From Clostridia bacterium (GTDB lineage Bacteria > Bacillota > Clostridia > Oscillospirales > CAG-272): a stretch of DNA of 64,000 nt. Under the pieces are notes generated by a model. The model was not told the DNA's origin. It saw nothing but the letters and a program-made list of their open reading frames with translations, and searched no databases. The stretch's first letter is position 1. The number at the start of each line of letters is the position of its first letter. This document shows, piece by piece, positions 50,592 to 61,700 of the stretch. The stretch is from the NCBI GenBank assembly GCA_017468385.1, contig JAFUIQ010000009.1, positions 1 through 64,000 on the forward strand. Reading direction: 5' to 3'. The position numbers and the translations under genes were made by a program.

Positions 50592-53500
50592 ATGTTGAAA
50601 CGAATTCCTGTGAAAGTGATATCGCTGTTTTTGGCACTGGTGATGCTTGTCGGAATTTTGCCGATGAACATCTGGGCCGATACAACGACAGGAACGGCAA
50701 CCGACACAGAAACAACTCCCGAAGTCGATGAGAGTACATACGGCACAGTAACCAATTATGCCGATTTCATGGCACTTCTCGTGAAGTTGGAGGAGTATGC
50801 GGAGACGTATGCAGCGAATCCGCTGATCAATAAGGATCCCAAACTGCTGGTCCTCAATTTCATCCGCTGCGGTGTGGAACGGTATCAGGATGATAACTGG
50901 AGCGCGCTGGCCGGTCAGGAAATTGTCGGATTTACCTCCAAGGTCAAGGAGTTGGATGCCGCCAACGGCACCGATGTTATGCGCCTTCGCAATATCGTGA
51001 TCGACGCATTCATTCTGCCTAACGGAAACTATGTGGACTTCGGCCATATGTTTGGCTGTATGAACATTTCCTACCTGGGTGACGGCTCCGCCGATCTGTC
51101 CGGTTGGGCCGGAGATCTGTGCGATCTTCTTTTGTACACCGTTGAAAATCTGCAGGTTCCGGACGGAACCATGGACCAGATGGCGGACTATATCCGTGTC
51201 AACGGTTTCGGTGTAAACGCTCCCAGCGCATTCGGTTGGGATGACTTCTACGGCGATATGGATGCCTACTATCTGATCACGGAGCTGAAGAAGGGCGAAA
51301 AGAAGCTCAGCGAATTGATGAGTGAATATTTCACGGCATCTCTGACTGACAAGGACCGCGTGGTATATTTCATGAACCATCGTTTCGGCGTGGAAAACTC
51401 TCAGGAAGCCGTGCGCAAGGCGATTTATGACGCATACAAAAACGACGTGTCTATCAAGATCCTGGAGTCCAAGCGCGGCGTTTCCAGCTACGCTACTCTC
51501 CGCGAGGCGGTTTGCTATGCTTTTGCAGACTACGTCTTTGTTGCCGCCGATGGCGGATTGATCGCGGGAAGCAACAACGATACAACCGCAGCCAACGGTT
51601 ACTATACGGTGTTCTCCGATGAGCATTCCGTTTTGGCTCTGGGTATTGAGCAGAACATCAAGTACGCCCAGACTGTGGACGGCAAGCAGATTGTTTACTA
51701 TGTGGCTACCGTGGACGTTACCCGCGATGATGTAACCATTATGGTAAACTACAAGGATAACCTGCCGCCGGTTCTGGACTCTCACATCGGTCTTCAGACC
51801 GTAGAGGGGCAGGCCAAGGCACTGGTAGAAAACAATAAGGGCAAGTATGAGAACTTCAACGCCATCGTTGCTACCAACGGTGCGGGCTACAATATCTATA
51901 ACGGAACGCCCAGCGGCCTCGTGGTTATGGGCGGTGAGGAATATTTCCCCATAACGGCCCCCGGCTTCTTTGGTATTCTTAAGAACGGCGACGCCGTAAT
52001 CGGTACCAAGGAAGAATACGAAACCATCTACAAGGGTCAGCTGCAGGAAGGTATCGCTGCCTTCGGTGCTATCCTTGTGAAGGACGGTAAGATCAATGTA
52101 ACCAAAGCGGCCAATTACGCCAGCAGCCGCGCCAGCCGTACCGCAATCGGTATCACGGCAGCGGGTAAGGTTGTCATGATGGTTCTTGACGGACGTCAGC
52201 TGCCCTTCTCCGCCGGCGGCGCTATGGAAGAGATTGCCCAGATCATGCTGGAAGCCGGCTGTGTGGAGGCCGTGAACCTGGACGGCGGCGGATCTACCAC
52301 ATATCTGTCCAAGCCGGCCGGCAGCGACGAATTGCAGCTGGTCAGCAGCCCCTCCGACGGATACGCACGCCGCGTGTCCACTTCTCTCGTGGCAGTATCC
52401 ACCGCTGCACCTTCCAATGCATTCGATCATGCCATCATCTCCTCCGAGTATGAATATATCACCGCGGGAACGACTATGCAGTTCACCGCAACCGGTGTAA
52501 GTAATACCGGTAACAACGCGCCCATTCCTGAGGGAGCATACTGGACCGTATCCGATACGAATATCGGTACCATCGATGCAAACGGCCTGTTTACGGCTGT
52601 GGCCAACGGTGAGGTTACCGTACAGTACATGATCGGCGATACCGTCGCCGGCAGCGTAGCGGTATCCGTGGTTGTGCCGGATGCACTTAAGATGGAAACC
52701 ACCACGATGAACGCCATCTACGGAGAGGTGGCCACCTTGCCGATTATCGCTACCTACCGCGGCAATCGGGTTTGCGTAAAGCCTTCCGATTTCATGGCAA
52801 AGCTGGAGTATTCCAATGCGGGCACGGTGGATGGTCTTACCTTCATCCCCTCGGAGGCCGCAGGCTATAAAACCTTCCTGGCAGGTGCCGTTCTGCTGGC
52901 AAATACGAACCTGATGACATATCTGCAGGTCAATCTGTATCATAAAGACGAGGCTATCTTCGACTTCGATAAGGCTACCCAAGGCAATCGCTCGCTGGCA
53001 TGGCTCCGCGAGGTGAATAACACCCATACGCTGGACGATCAGATCTACAGCATCGTGGATCCCAATGCTCCTGTGACTATCGACTACACCTTCGGTCTGG
53101 ATATGACTACCATCGATATTCCCGCCCACCTGGAACCTCTTAAAGAGAAACTGCCCGGTGAGGGAAGCGTGGACGCTTCCGCGTGGAGTCTGCTGCTCAG
53201 TCTGGCAGAGCGTGTCTGCGTGCAGACCACGGTAACCATCACCGTGGATATGGATCCGAATCTGATCCTGGACATCTCTGATCTGAAGATCAGCAACCAG
53301 TTCTTCGAATTGAAGAGAGCCAATCTGGATGCCAACAACCGCCTGACACTGGTCTGCGGCTGGATCAAACAGGGTAAGGCTGTGGATGCCAATGCGGCAA
53401 ATCCGATCTGTATCCTCTCCGGCATCAAGGCAACCGTAAAGGATAACGCGCCTTACTTCAACGGCGAGTTGGCCATCTCCTCCAACGGCAGTGTGGCCTA

Positions 53501-54986
53501 TGATATCTATCTGGCCGCTTCTTCTCTGTACAGCTTTGTTACCGACCCGGTAAACGATGCGCAGAATGTATACGGTCTCTATCCGTTTAAGCATGTGGAT
53601 GAAGAGTATCCTACCGGATGCCGCGGCTCGGAAAACGACGCAGGCGCACACTTCTCCACCACGTATCTGGATTTCCAGGACGTATTCACCATTACCACCA
53701 CACAGATCAACGGCTGGTATGAGGATTATTACTTCGTAAACAGCGTACCGGTTACCGGCATTCAGCTGGTTCCCGACCGCCACGATGCTACCCAGAAGCG
53801 TTTCTGCGAGTTTGATGCGGCCGGTAAGCTGGTCAGTGAGCAGGGCGTAACCGGACTGATCACCTTTGAAGGCGGTCTCTACTACCCCGCTTTGGGTGTG
53901 GTTCGTACCGGCTGGTGGCCTATCGATGGTAAGCACTACTACTTTGATCTTGACACCGGCAGAGCCGTGGATGGCAAGTACACCATCCGCGAAAATAAGA
54001 ACTCCTGGCAGACGGAGAATTTCGAATATGAATTCAAAGATCATGTCCTGGTAAAGGGCGTGTGGGTGCAGGATTCTCAGTTGGGGTATTCCGGCTACCG
54101 CTATAGATGGGCAGGCGACTGGATCGTCGGCGAATGGTTTGAGGTAGACGGCAAGCATTACTTCTCCAATAAGAACGAGTACGGTTACGTGCGTACCGGC
54201 TATCAGCACTACATTCCGTCCAGAGAAGATACCAACGTGAATAAGTGCTACCTGTTCGATGAACGCGGTGCGCTCCGTGAGGACTTTATTGGCCCCGCTT
54301 CCGTTCTTGTAAGCGGAACGGAAAAAACCCAGTTCTTCAAGAACGGTCTGCTTTATACCACCAAGGGTATCATTCAGGGTACCGATGGCTACTACTACTT
54401 TGTCAATAACGATGCTACGATTGTGGTCAGTGCAAATAAGTGGGTAGGCATTGCCGATAACGGTGAGGACTGGTCCCACGGTCTGGTTCCTGCCGGTAAA
54501 ACCTATGCCTTCGATGCCTACGGCAGAATGACCAACGCGCTGGTCGATGCCGGAAATATCACAACAAACATCGGAAGTGCCGTAATCTCCACGGAGGTGA
54601 AGGGACGCGCCCTCACCGTCACCACCACCGAAGGTGTGGCCTGCAAGGTAGGATACCTTCAGGCGGACGGCTCCTATGTGGCAATCGATGCCGCGAAGAA
54701 CCCCTACGAAAGCGGATACAACTTCGCCATTCCGGAAAATGCACAGGTGATGATCGTCATCGCCGGTGACGTGAACTGCGACGGCGTAGTAAACGTGGCG
54801 GATCAGGCGTACCTGGCGATTGTGCTGGCGAACATGACAAACTCCATGGCGCGCAGCGAATTGAGCGCAACCCAGAAACTGGCGGCCGATGTCAATGGCA
54901 ACGGCGTCATCAATGCAGCGGATCTGCTTCTGATTGCCAGAAGCCTGCAGAGTACAACCGATCCTCTCTACAAGGCACTTTGGTAA
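50592..54986 (+). CDS. Secreted phosphodiester glycosidase with Big domain, cell-wall-binding repeats and dockerin
   Basis: The 1464-residue protein has a signal peptide (about 1-29), an unassigned helical domain (about 45-330), and a NAGPA phosphodiester glycosidase domain (about 395-600; RTAIGITAAGKVVMMVLDG, then NLDGGGSTTY at 562). A Big_2-like domain follows (about 615-700), then a long beta-rich stretch, choline-binding-like aromatic repeats (about 1090-1310; RTGWWPIDGKHYYFD) and a type I dockerin (1392-1458) with two calcium loops, GDVNCDGVVNVADQ and ADVNGNGVINAADL. NAGPA enzymes remove GlcNAc-1-phosphodiester caps. It could trim a phosphodiester-linked glycan made by this operon and be docked to a cohesin partner; both are inference. 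Confidence 0.85.
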   Translation: MLKRIPVKVISLFLALVMLVGILPMNIWADTTTGTATDTETTPEVDESTYGTVTNYADFMALLVKLEEYAETYAANPLINKDPKLLVLNFIRCGVERYQDDNWSALAGQEIVGFTSKVKELDAANGTDVMRLRNIVIDAFILPNGNYVDFGHMFGCMNISYLGDGSADLSGWAGDLCDLLLYTVENLQVPDGTMDQMADYIRVNGFGVNAPSAFGWDDFYGDMDAYYLITELKKGEKKLSELMSEYFTASLTDKDRVVYFMNHRFGVENSQEAVRKAIYDAYKNDVSIKILESKRGVSSYATLREAVCYAFADYVFVAADGGLIAGSNNDTTAANGYYTVFSDEHSVLALGIEQNIKYAQTVDGKQIVYYVATVDVTRDDVTIMVNYKDNLPPVLDSHIGLQTVEGQAKALVENNKGKYENFNAIVATNGAGYNIYNGTPSGLVVMGGEEYFPITAPGFFGILKNGDAVIGTKEEYETIYKGQLQEGIAAFGAILVKDGKINVTKAANYASSRASRTAIGITAAGKVVMMVLDGRQLPFSAGGAMEEIAQIMLEAGCVEAVNLDGGGSTTYLSKPAGSDELQLVSSPSDGYARRVSTSLVAVSTAAPSNAFDHAIISSEYEYITAGTTMQFTATGVSNTGNNAPIPEGAYWTVSDTNIGTIDANGLFTAVANGEVTVQYMIGDTVAGSVAVSVVVPDALKMETTTMNAIYGEVATLPIIATYRGNRVCVKPSDFMAKLEYSNAGTVDGLTFIPSEAAGYKTFLAGAVLLANTNLMTYLQVNLYHKDEAIFDFDKATQGNRSLAWLREVNNTHTLDDQIYSIVDPNAPVTIDYTFGLDMTTIDIPAHLEPLKEKLPGEGSVDASAWSLLLSLAERVCVQTTVTITVDMDPNLILDISDLKISNQFFELKRANLDANNRLTLVCGWIKQGKAVDANAANPICILSGIKATVKDNAPYFNGELAISSNGSVAYDIYLAASSLYSFVTDPVNDAQNVYGLYPFKHVDEEYPTGCRGSENDAGAHFSTTYLDFQDVFTITTTQINGWYEDYYFVNSVPVTGIQLVPDRHDATQKRFCEFDAAGKLVSEQGVTGLITFEGGLYYPALGVVRTGWWPIDGKHYYFDLDTGRAVDGKYTIRENKNSWQTENFEYEFKDHVLVKGVWVQDSQLGYSGYRYRWAGDWIVGEWFEVDGKHYFSNKNEYGYVRTGYQHYIPSREDTNVNKCYLFDERGALREDFIGPASVLVSGTEKTQFFKNGLLYTTKGIIQGTDGYYYFVNNDATIVVSANKWVGIADNGEDWSHGLVPAGKTYAFDAYGRMTNALVDAGNITTNIGSAVISTEVKGRALTVTTTEGVACKVGYLQADGSYVAIDAAKNPYESGYNFAIPENAQVMIVIAGDVNCDGVVNVADQAYLAIVLANMTNSMARSELSATQKLAADVNGNGVINAADLLLIARSLQSTTDPLYKALW

Positions 54987-55007
54987 ACCAATAAACAAGG
55001 CATTCTG

Positions 55008-55028
55008 CCGCCCGGTATGGCCGGGCGG
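55008..55028 (+). other. GC-rich stem-loop in the gap before the Lgt-like gene
   Basis: CCGCCCGG (55008-55015) pairs with CCGGGCGG (55021-55028). No T-run follows, so it is not a standard terminator; it may protect or separate the 5' mRNA from the last two genes. Confidence 0.55.
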
Positions 55029-55088
55029 CCGGGTGCAGGAATTGGATGCAGGCGCCGCGGCGGCTGTGTCTGAGAGGGAAGATGTGAA

Positions 55089-55775
55089 ATGGTGCAATTT
55101 TTAACTTCCAATAGACTCTATCTCATTTTAGCGGTGGCCACTGTGTTTGGCTACCTATGGCTCAGTCAGTGCAAAAAACGATTGCGCCTGAAAGAATGGA
55201 TGGCGTTTGTGTTGGCGGTATGCCACACGGTAGTCGGCGTGTTGTGCGTCAAGCTGTTCGCTTTCCTTGAATCCGGCAGCGGCGGCATGAGCCTTTACGG
55301 CGCGGTGTTTTTCTTACCGATCGTCTATTATGCTTTTGCAAAAATCGCCAAGCGGGACACAGCCGACGTGTTTGATGTTTTTACGATCTGTACCATCACA
55401 ACGCTGCTGTGTGCCAGATTCAATTGCATCCTGGCGGACTGCTGTTTGGGTGCCATCATTCCCGGAACGGATGGGATGCGGTGGCCAACGCGCACCGCTG
55501 AAATCGTGTTCTATGTGGTGCTGTATATCTTTTTGAGAAAAAAAGTCGGCAATAAATCGTACCGCGGAAAGATATATCCCATATACGCGCTGGCATACGG
55601 CGTATTCCGGTTTATTGTTGAATTTTTCCGCGAATCCGAAATGACTTTCGGATGGTTACACATTTCGCATCTATGGTCCACGGTCGCGGTCATTGCTTCG
55701 GTTGCAGCCATTTATGCGATCAACAAAATAAACAAGAAAAATGGAAAACAAGCGGAGGGGAGGTTTATCAAATGA
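55089..55775 (+). CDS. Prolipoprotein diacylglyceryl transferase-like membrane protein
   Basis: The 228-residue protein has about seven membrane helices and Lgt-family wording: GGMSLYGAVFF, ARFNCILADCCLG, RWPTRTAEI and YGVFRFIVEFFRES. In true Lgt the GG-x3-HG motif carries an essential His; here it is Tyr. The arginines of the second and last motifs remain. The Cys-rich CILADCC form marks a paralogue group rather than the housekeeping enzyme. It overlaps the giant secreted-protein gene by four bases and may process or modify that product; this is inference. Confidence 0.78.
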   Translation: MVQFLTSNRLYLILAVATVFGYLWLSQCKKRLRLKEWMAFVLAVCHTVVGVLCVKLFAFLESGSGGMSLYGAVFFLPIVYYAFAKIAKRDTADVFDVFTICTITTLLCARFNCILADCCLGAIIPGTDGMRWPTRTAEIVFYVVLYIFLRKKVGNKSYRGKIYPIYALAYGVFRFIVEFFRESEMTFGWLHISHLWSTVAVIASVAAIYAINKINKKNGKQAEGRFIK

Positions 55776-58700
55776 ATATAACAGTTGAAAAACGTTTTTT
55801 GTCTTTGATTTTATCGTTTGTTTTGGTGCTGTCTCTGGTGCCAGTGAGTACGGTGCATGTTCATGCTTTGAGTGAGGAAGCGATTGCGGCTTTGGATGGA
55901 AGCGGAATCACAATCAAAAGCGATAACAGCTCCGGTAGTTCCAGTGTTCAAAACGGCACTTATACATTTACTGCAGAGGTAGTCACGAGTACCTGTAGTG
56001 GCAATTCCGAGGGAACAAACACCGTAACCATCACTAACCCCAGCACCACCACGGATGTGTCATTCAGTTTTTCGTGGAGCCTAACCGGTAACGGTACCCT
56101 GAAAATAAACGATGTGTCGCAAAGCGCGACCAGCGGAAATTGGACCGATGGACTGGGGGCTGATAGCACAATAACGTTTGTGTTAACAAGTGGTAAAGCT
56201 GATAATGATACGGTTACACTAACATTGCGCGGATTTGCTCTTCAATCCAGTGATACCCGCAAGGTGACGGTAAGTCCCGGCGTCAATGGAACGGTAAAAG
56301 TGAAGGGTACTGCCATTTCCGCTGCTACTGAAGTGGAAACCACCTTTCAGGAGGGTGTACAGGTTTCAGCAACAGCCAATACCGGCTATGAGTTTTTGGC
56401 ATGGCAGGATGCAACCGGAAAAGTAATTGCTACCACGGCCAATGCCACCATTCAACCGTCAGAAGACATGACCGTTTCTGCCGTATTTGCAAAGAGCGGT
56501 GAGCAAGGGTATTGGACCACCTCAGGCGGGATTTACAGTGATCTCAACGAAGCGTGCGAAGTAGCAAAGAATGGGGATGGAGTGGTTGTTCTTGCGAACA
56601 ATGCGACTCTCCCTGCAGACAAGTACACGATTCCCGCAGGGGTCACGCTGCTGATTCCTTGTGATGCCGCAGCCAGTTGTTATGTTGGCGATGCGGCACA
56701 AACCGTGCACTATGGTTCATATGCCACTCCCAGTGCGTATCGGACGCTCACATTGGCGGACGGAGTTACATTGGAAGTCTACGGTGTTCTCAATGTAGGC
56801 GCTAAATTCTCGAATGCCAACGGCGGTAACGCGCATGCCGGTGCTGTGTGCGGAAAGTATGGCTGCATCAATATGTTGGGCAGCAGCAAAATCGATTTGA
56901 AATCCGGCGCCACAATGTATGCATGGGGCTATGTAATCGGATCCGAAACAGCGGAGGTGGTTGCAAACTCCGGTGCAACGGTGCATGAGTTGCTGCAGAT
57001 TACCGACTTCAAAGGCGGAACCGGTACAACTAAATTGATTGTTGATTGGTTTGATAAAGATAAACGGTTTTTCCCGTTCTCACAGTATTATGTGCAGAAC
57101 ATTGAGGTAAAAGAGGTACTGCACTACGGATCTTTTCTTAATACCACAACGGCTATCTATATGGATAATGAAAACATAGTGGTGACAATTCCATTTATTG
57201 GGGACTCCAATGCTATGTTTTCCATGGAAGCGAATACGGTTGTAGTAAAACAGTATTTTCCGAATGAAGACAGATTAAAGATCACTCTGGAAAGCGGAAC
57301 GATGAATCTGTCCGGCATTTCCATGACATTAAAGGGGAATGCGGTTAATTCAGCGGACTTCAACTTGCCGGTGAATTCGAATATATCCATAAATATCCAA
57401 GCTGGTACTATCAATGTCCCGCAGGATATTCTCATGATGCCCGGAAGTGAAATTACGGTAGCTGCCGGTGCAACAGTCAATATAGCAGAAGGCTCTGAAG
57501 TTTACGTGTTTGATGCGGGTGACTGGGGAAACTATGTTTTTTCCGGATCGTATGTGACACACAAACCGGTAACATATGTGGGAAGCCGCAAAGGGGCTCC
57601 CGTTTCCCGGTCACTGACCGATGTAAAAATTGACATCAATGGCACGATTAATGCAACCGGTAAGTTGTACACTTCTGCCGGCGGCGGTCAGGTTATTTCA
57701 TCCCAAGGAACGGGTGTAGTGAATCTTATTGGTGGTGCACCGAGCACAACCACTGTAGCGATGTGTACTAAAATAGGATCTATGTCATCCGGTACTCAAT
57801 TCAACAATGTTCCGTTTAATCCCGCCGTTCTTACCAACGGCAACGGATCCACCGAACCTACATCCGGTGCTGCAGCGGGGACGGTGTATCAATACTGTAA
57901 TACCCACGATCGTTGGTATACCGGATCGTGCGGCTGCTGCACGACAGGCCACTCGGATTCGTTGACGGATAAGGATCACAATTGTGATTGGTGCGACGAG
58001 CCGGGAGTTACTGAGCATGTGTACACGTCAGTGGTAACAGATCCCACATGTACAGAAAAGGGCTATACAACCCATACCTGTAACTGCGGCCATACATATA
58101 AGGATACTGAGGTAGCCGCCAAGGGTCATGCCGACAGTGGCGATACCGACCATAACTGTGACGTCTGCGGTACGAAGATCGAAGAGTGTTACGACACCAC
58201 CCCGAAGGATCACATCTGTGACGAGTGCGGCACAACGTTGGGCGAGTGCTCCGACAGTACCGATGCTGACCACAATTGTGATTACTGCGGTGTGAAGATC
58301 GAAGAGTGTTACGACACCACCCCGAAGGATCACATCTGTGACGAGTGCGGCACGGAGTTGAGCAAGCACTCCGACGGCGACGATACGGATCACAACTGTG
58401 ATTACTGCGATGCGAAGATCGAAGAGTGTTACGACACCACCCCGAAGGATCACATCTGTGACGAGTGTGGCACGGAGTTGAGCAAGTGCTCCGACGGCGA
58501 CGATACCGACCATAACTGTGATCATTGCGGTGCAAAGATCGAAGAATGTTATGACGCCACTCCGAAGGATCACATCTGTGATGAGTGCGGCGGCAACGTC
58601 GGAACTTGTGCCGACAGCGCAGAGGACACCGATCACGTATGTGATTATGGATGCGGAAAAGTGTTGGAAGACTGCGCGGACGTAGATAAGGATCACAAGT

Positions 58701-61700
58701 GTGACTACGGTTGCGACAAGGTCCACGGCATCTGCGAGGATGCAGATAAAGATCACGATTGTGATTACGGCTGCGACAAGGTCTACGGCACCCACGTGGA
58801 CGAAAATCCGAAGGATCACGTTTGTGATTACGGATGTTCGGTCAAAGACTTCGGCGGACATGTAGATGCCGACAAGGATCACGTTTGTGACTACGGATGC
58901 TCCGAGCCCATCGGTGACCATGCCGACGCTAACAAGGATCACGTTTGTGACTACGGATGCTCCGTAGCTATCGGTACCCACGCTGACAGTGCCACCGATA
59001 AGGATCACGTATGTGATTACGGATGCGGTGAAGTATTGGAAGCATGTTCCAATAAAAACGCAGAGGAAGACCACAATTGTGATGTCTGTGGCGAAGTACT
59101 GGATTCCTGTACAGATGCAACAACCGATACTGACCACAATTGTGATGTCTGCGACAAAAAGGACATTACTACCCATGAATACACCGCGAAAGTAACCGCT
59201 CCTACTTGTGAGGCGGAAGGTTACACAACTTATACCTGTAATTGCGGCCATACCTACACGGCCGATGAAACAGAGAAGATTCCCCACACCGAAGAAATTC
59301 TTCCGGCAAAGGATCCCACTTGTACCGAAACCGGATTGACGGAAGGTAAGAAGTGTTCCGTATGTAATGAAGTGCTTGTGGCACAGCAGACGATCCCCGC
59401 CAAGGGACACACCGAAGTGATCGATGCGGCGAAAGCACCCACCTGTACGGAAACCGGTTTGACAGAAGGTAAACACTGTTCCGTATGTGGCGCAGTTATC
59501 GTAGAGCAGACAGAGATCGATGCTCTTGGTCACACCTTTGGCAGTACAACGGTTGCTAAGGCCGCTACTTGTATTGCTACCGGTAACGAGGCGTATAAGC
59601 AGTGCTCCAGATGCAGCCTGTACTTTGCCGGTGATGCCGAAATAAACGCCACCGATGGAAAAGCGGATACCAGCGCGTTTGTGACGGAAATCAACCCGAA
59701 CAATCATGTGCGTACGAGCGAGCACGGGGAAACGCCCGCAACCTGTCTCATGGCAGGCTACACAGCAGGAACCTATTGTGAGGATTGTAAAACCTGGATC
59801 TCCGGACACGAGGGGATTCCCGCTATCGCGCACAAGAACAAGGTGTATCACGCAAAAGTGGATGCCACTTGTGTGGAAACGGGAACTATTGAATACTGGT
59901 CCTGCCCCGATTGCGATAAGAACTTCTCCGATGAGGCTTGCACGACCGAGGCAGTGGATCTGGTGATTCCCAAGGATCCCACAAAGCACGTAAATACAAT
60001 TGTACATGTTGAAAAGCCTGCTACCTGTCTTGAGGCAGGTTACACAGCAGGAACCTATTGTAATGATTGTGAAACATGGATTTCTGGACATGAGGTGATC
60101 TCTGCCAAGGGCCACAATATGCAGGAAACTGCCGCGGCAGTTGCTCCGACTTGTACGACAACCGGTAAGACCGCGGTGTTGACTTGTGCCAACGGATGCG
60201 GCAAGACCGAGGGCGGCGAGGAAATCCCGGTCATCCCCCATTCGGGCGGTACGGCAACCTGTCTGGAGCCGAAGAAGTGTACCGTTTGCGGGGCATCCTA
60301 CGGCGATAAGAATCCCAGCAATCACGTATCGAACGTGTTCAAGTATACGAATAAAGGTGCTACCCACGCGAAATATTATGCGTGCTGCGAAGCCCTCGCA
60401 CAGGCGAGCGAAGCGCACAACCATGTGGAAGGAAAGTGCGTCTGCGGCGATACATTGTCCTACACGGTTTACTGGAAAGTGAACGGTGCGGTAGCCGAGA
60501 CAGACGAGGGACTTTCCTACGGAACGACTCCTGCGTTTGACGGTGAAACACCTGCCAAGGCCCATGATGCAAATTATCACTACTCCTTCGCCGGCTGGGC
60601 TGCCAGTGCGGACGGAGAAGTGATGGCAACCCTTCCCGCGGTAACCAAGACGGTCACCTACTACGCGGTATTTACCGCAGAGGCGCATACGGATGCTCCT
60701 GCTGACCAGAATCACGCATGTGATGTCTGCGGCAGAGCCAACGTAAGTGACCACACCTACAGCGAAGCTACCTGTACGGTTCCGGCAACCTGTACGGATT
60801 GCGGTGCCACTACGGGCGAAGCCCTTGGCCACATCGACGCGAGCCCGAAGGATCACAAGTGTGACCGCGAATGCGGCGAAGTGAGCATGGGAACCCACGA
60901 GGCAGCCAGCGGTAGGCACACCTGTGATTACTGCTCTCAGGCGGTTACCCATTGTAAGGATTCTTTGGATCTTACACCTGAGGTTCCCGCTGACTGTACC
61001 ACCGACGGTAACAATGCATACTATACCTGTTCTGTGTGCGGCAAGTACTACTCCGACGCAGATGCGACTCAGGAGATCGCAAAGGATTCCTGGATCACGC
61101 CCGCAACGGGACACGCATTTGAGGAACTGGGTACGGTATGTACAAACGGCTGTGGATATACACGGGCCGCGAAGATCGGTGATACCAGTTACGAAACGCT
61201 GGATGAGGCCATGGAAGCTGCGCAGCCCGGCGATACCATCGTGGCACTGACCAAGATCGTCATCGAGGAAGATGTCACCTGGGATCTGACCGGAAAGAAA
61301 CTGGATGTTCAGTATCTCGATGCGGAAAATTACGCATTGGTGGTGAAAGGAAAACTCACCATCAAGGGCGGCGAGTTCCACTTTGAGAACATCTATGGTC
61401 TCGGCGTAGCGGAAATGGGAACGCTGGTGATTGACGGTGGTAAGTTCACAACCCTTGAGGACGAGTATCTTATCGGCACCTGGGGAACCACCACCATCAA
61501 CGGCGGTACGTTTGAGGCCGTTTACTGCAACGTGAATGGATTTAAGGGCACATTGACGGTGAATGGCGGTAACTTTACGGTTACCGGCAACGATGCCGAG
61601 TATCCCTCCAGTGACGTATTTGCGGCGGAGGATGTGGCCACCATTTACGGCGGCACCTATTCCACCGATATCAGCGAATATCTGGCTCCGGAATACAAGG

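Noticed and set aside
50511..55097. A 1528-codon minus-strand open frame
   Set aside because: It lies opposite the phosphodiester glycosidase/dockerin gene, which has a signal peptide, clear domains and a ribosome site. The antisense product shows no family features.
58141..58590. Regular 120-bp repeats as a CRISPR array
   Set aside because: The period is a multiple of three, the frame stays open and the units encode a conserved protein repeat.
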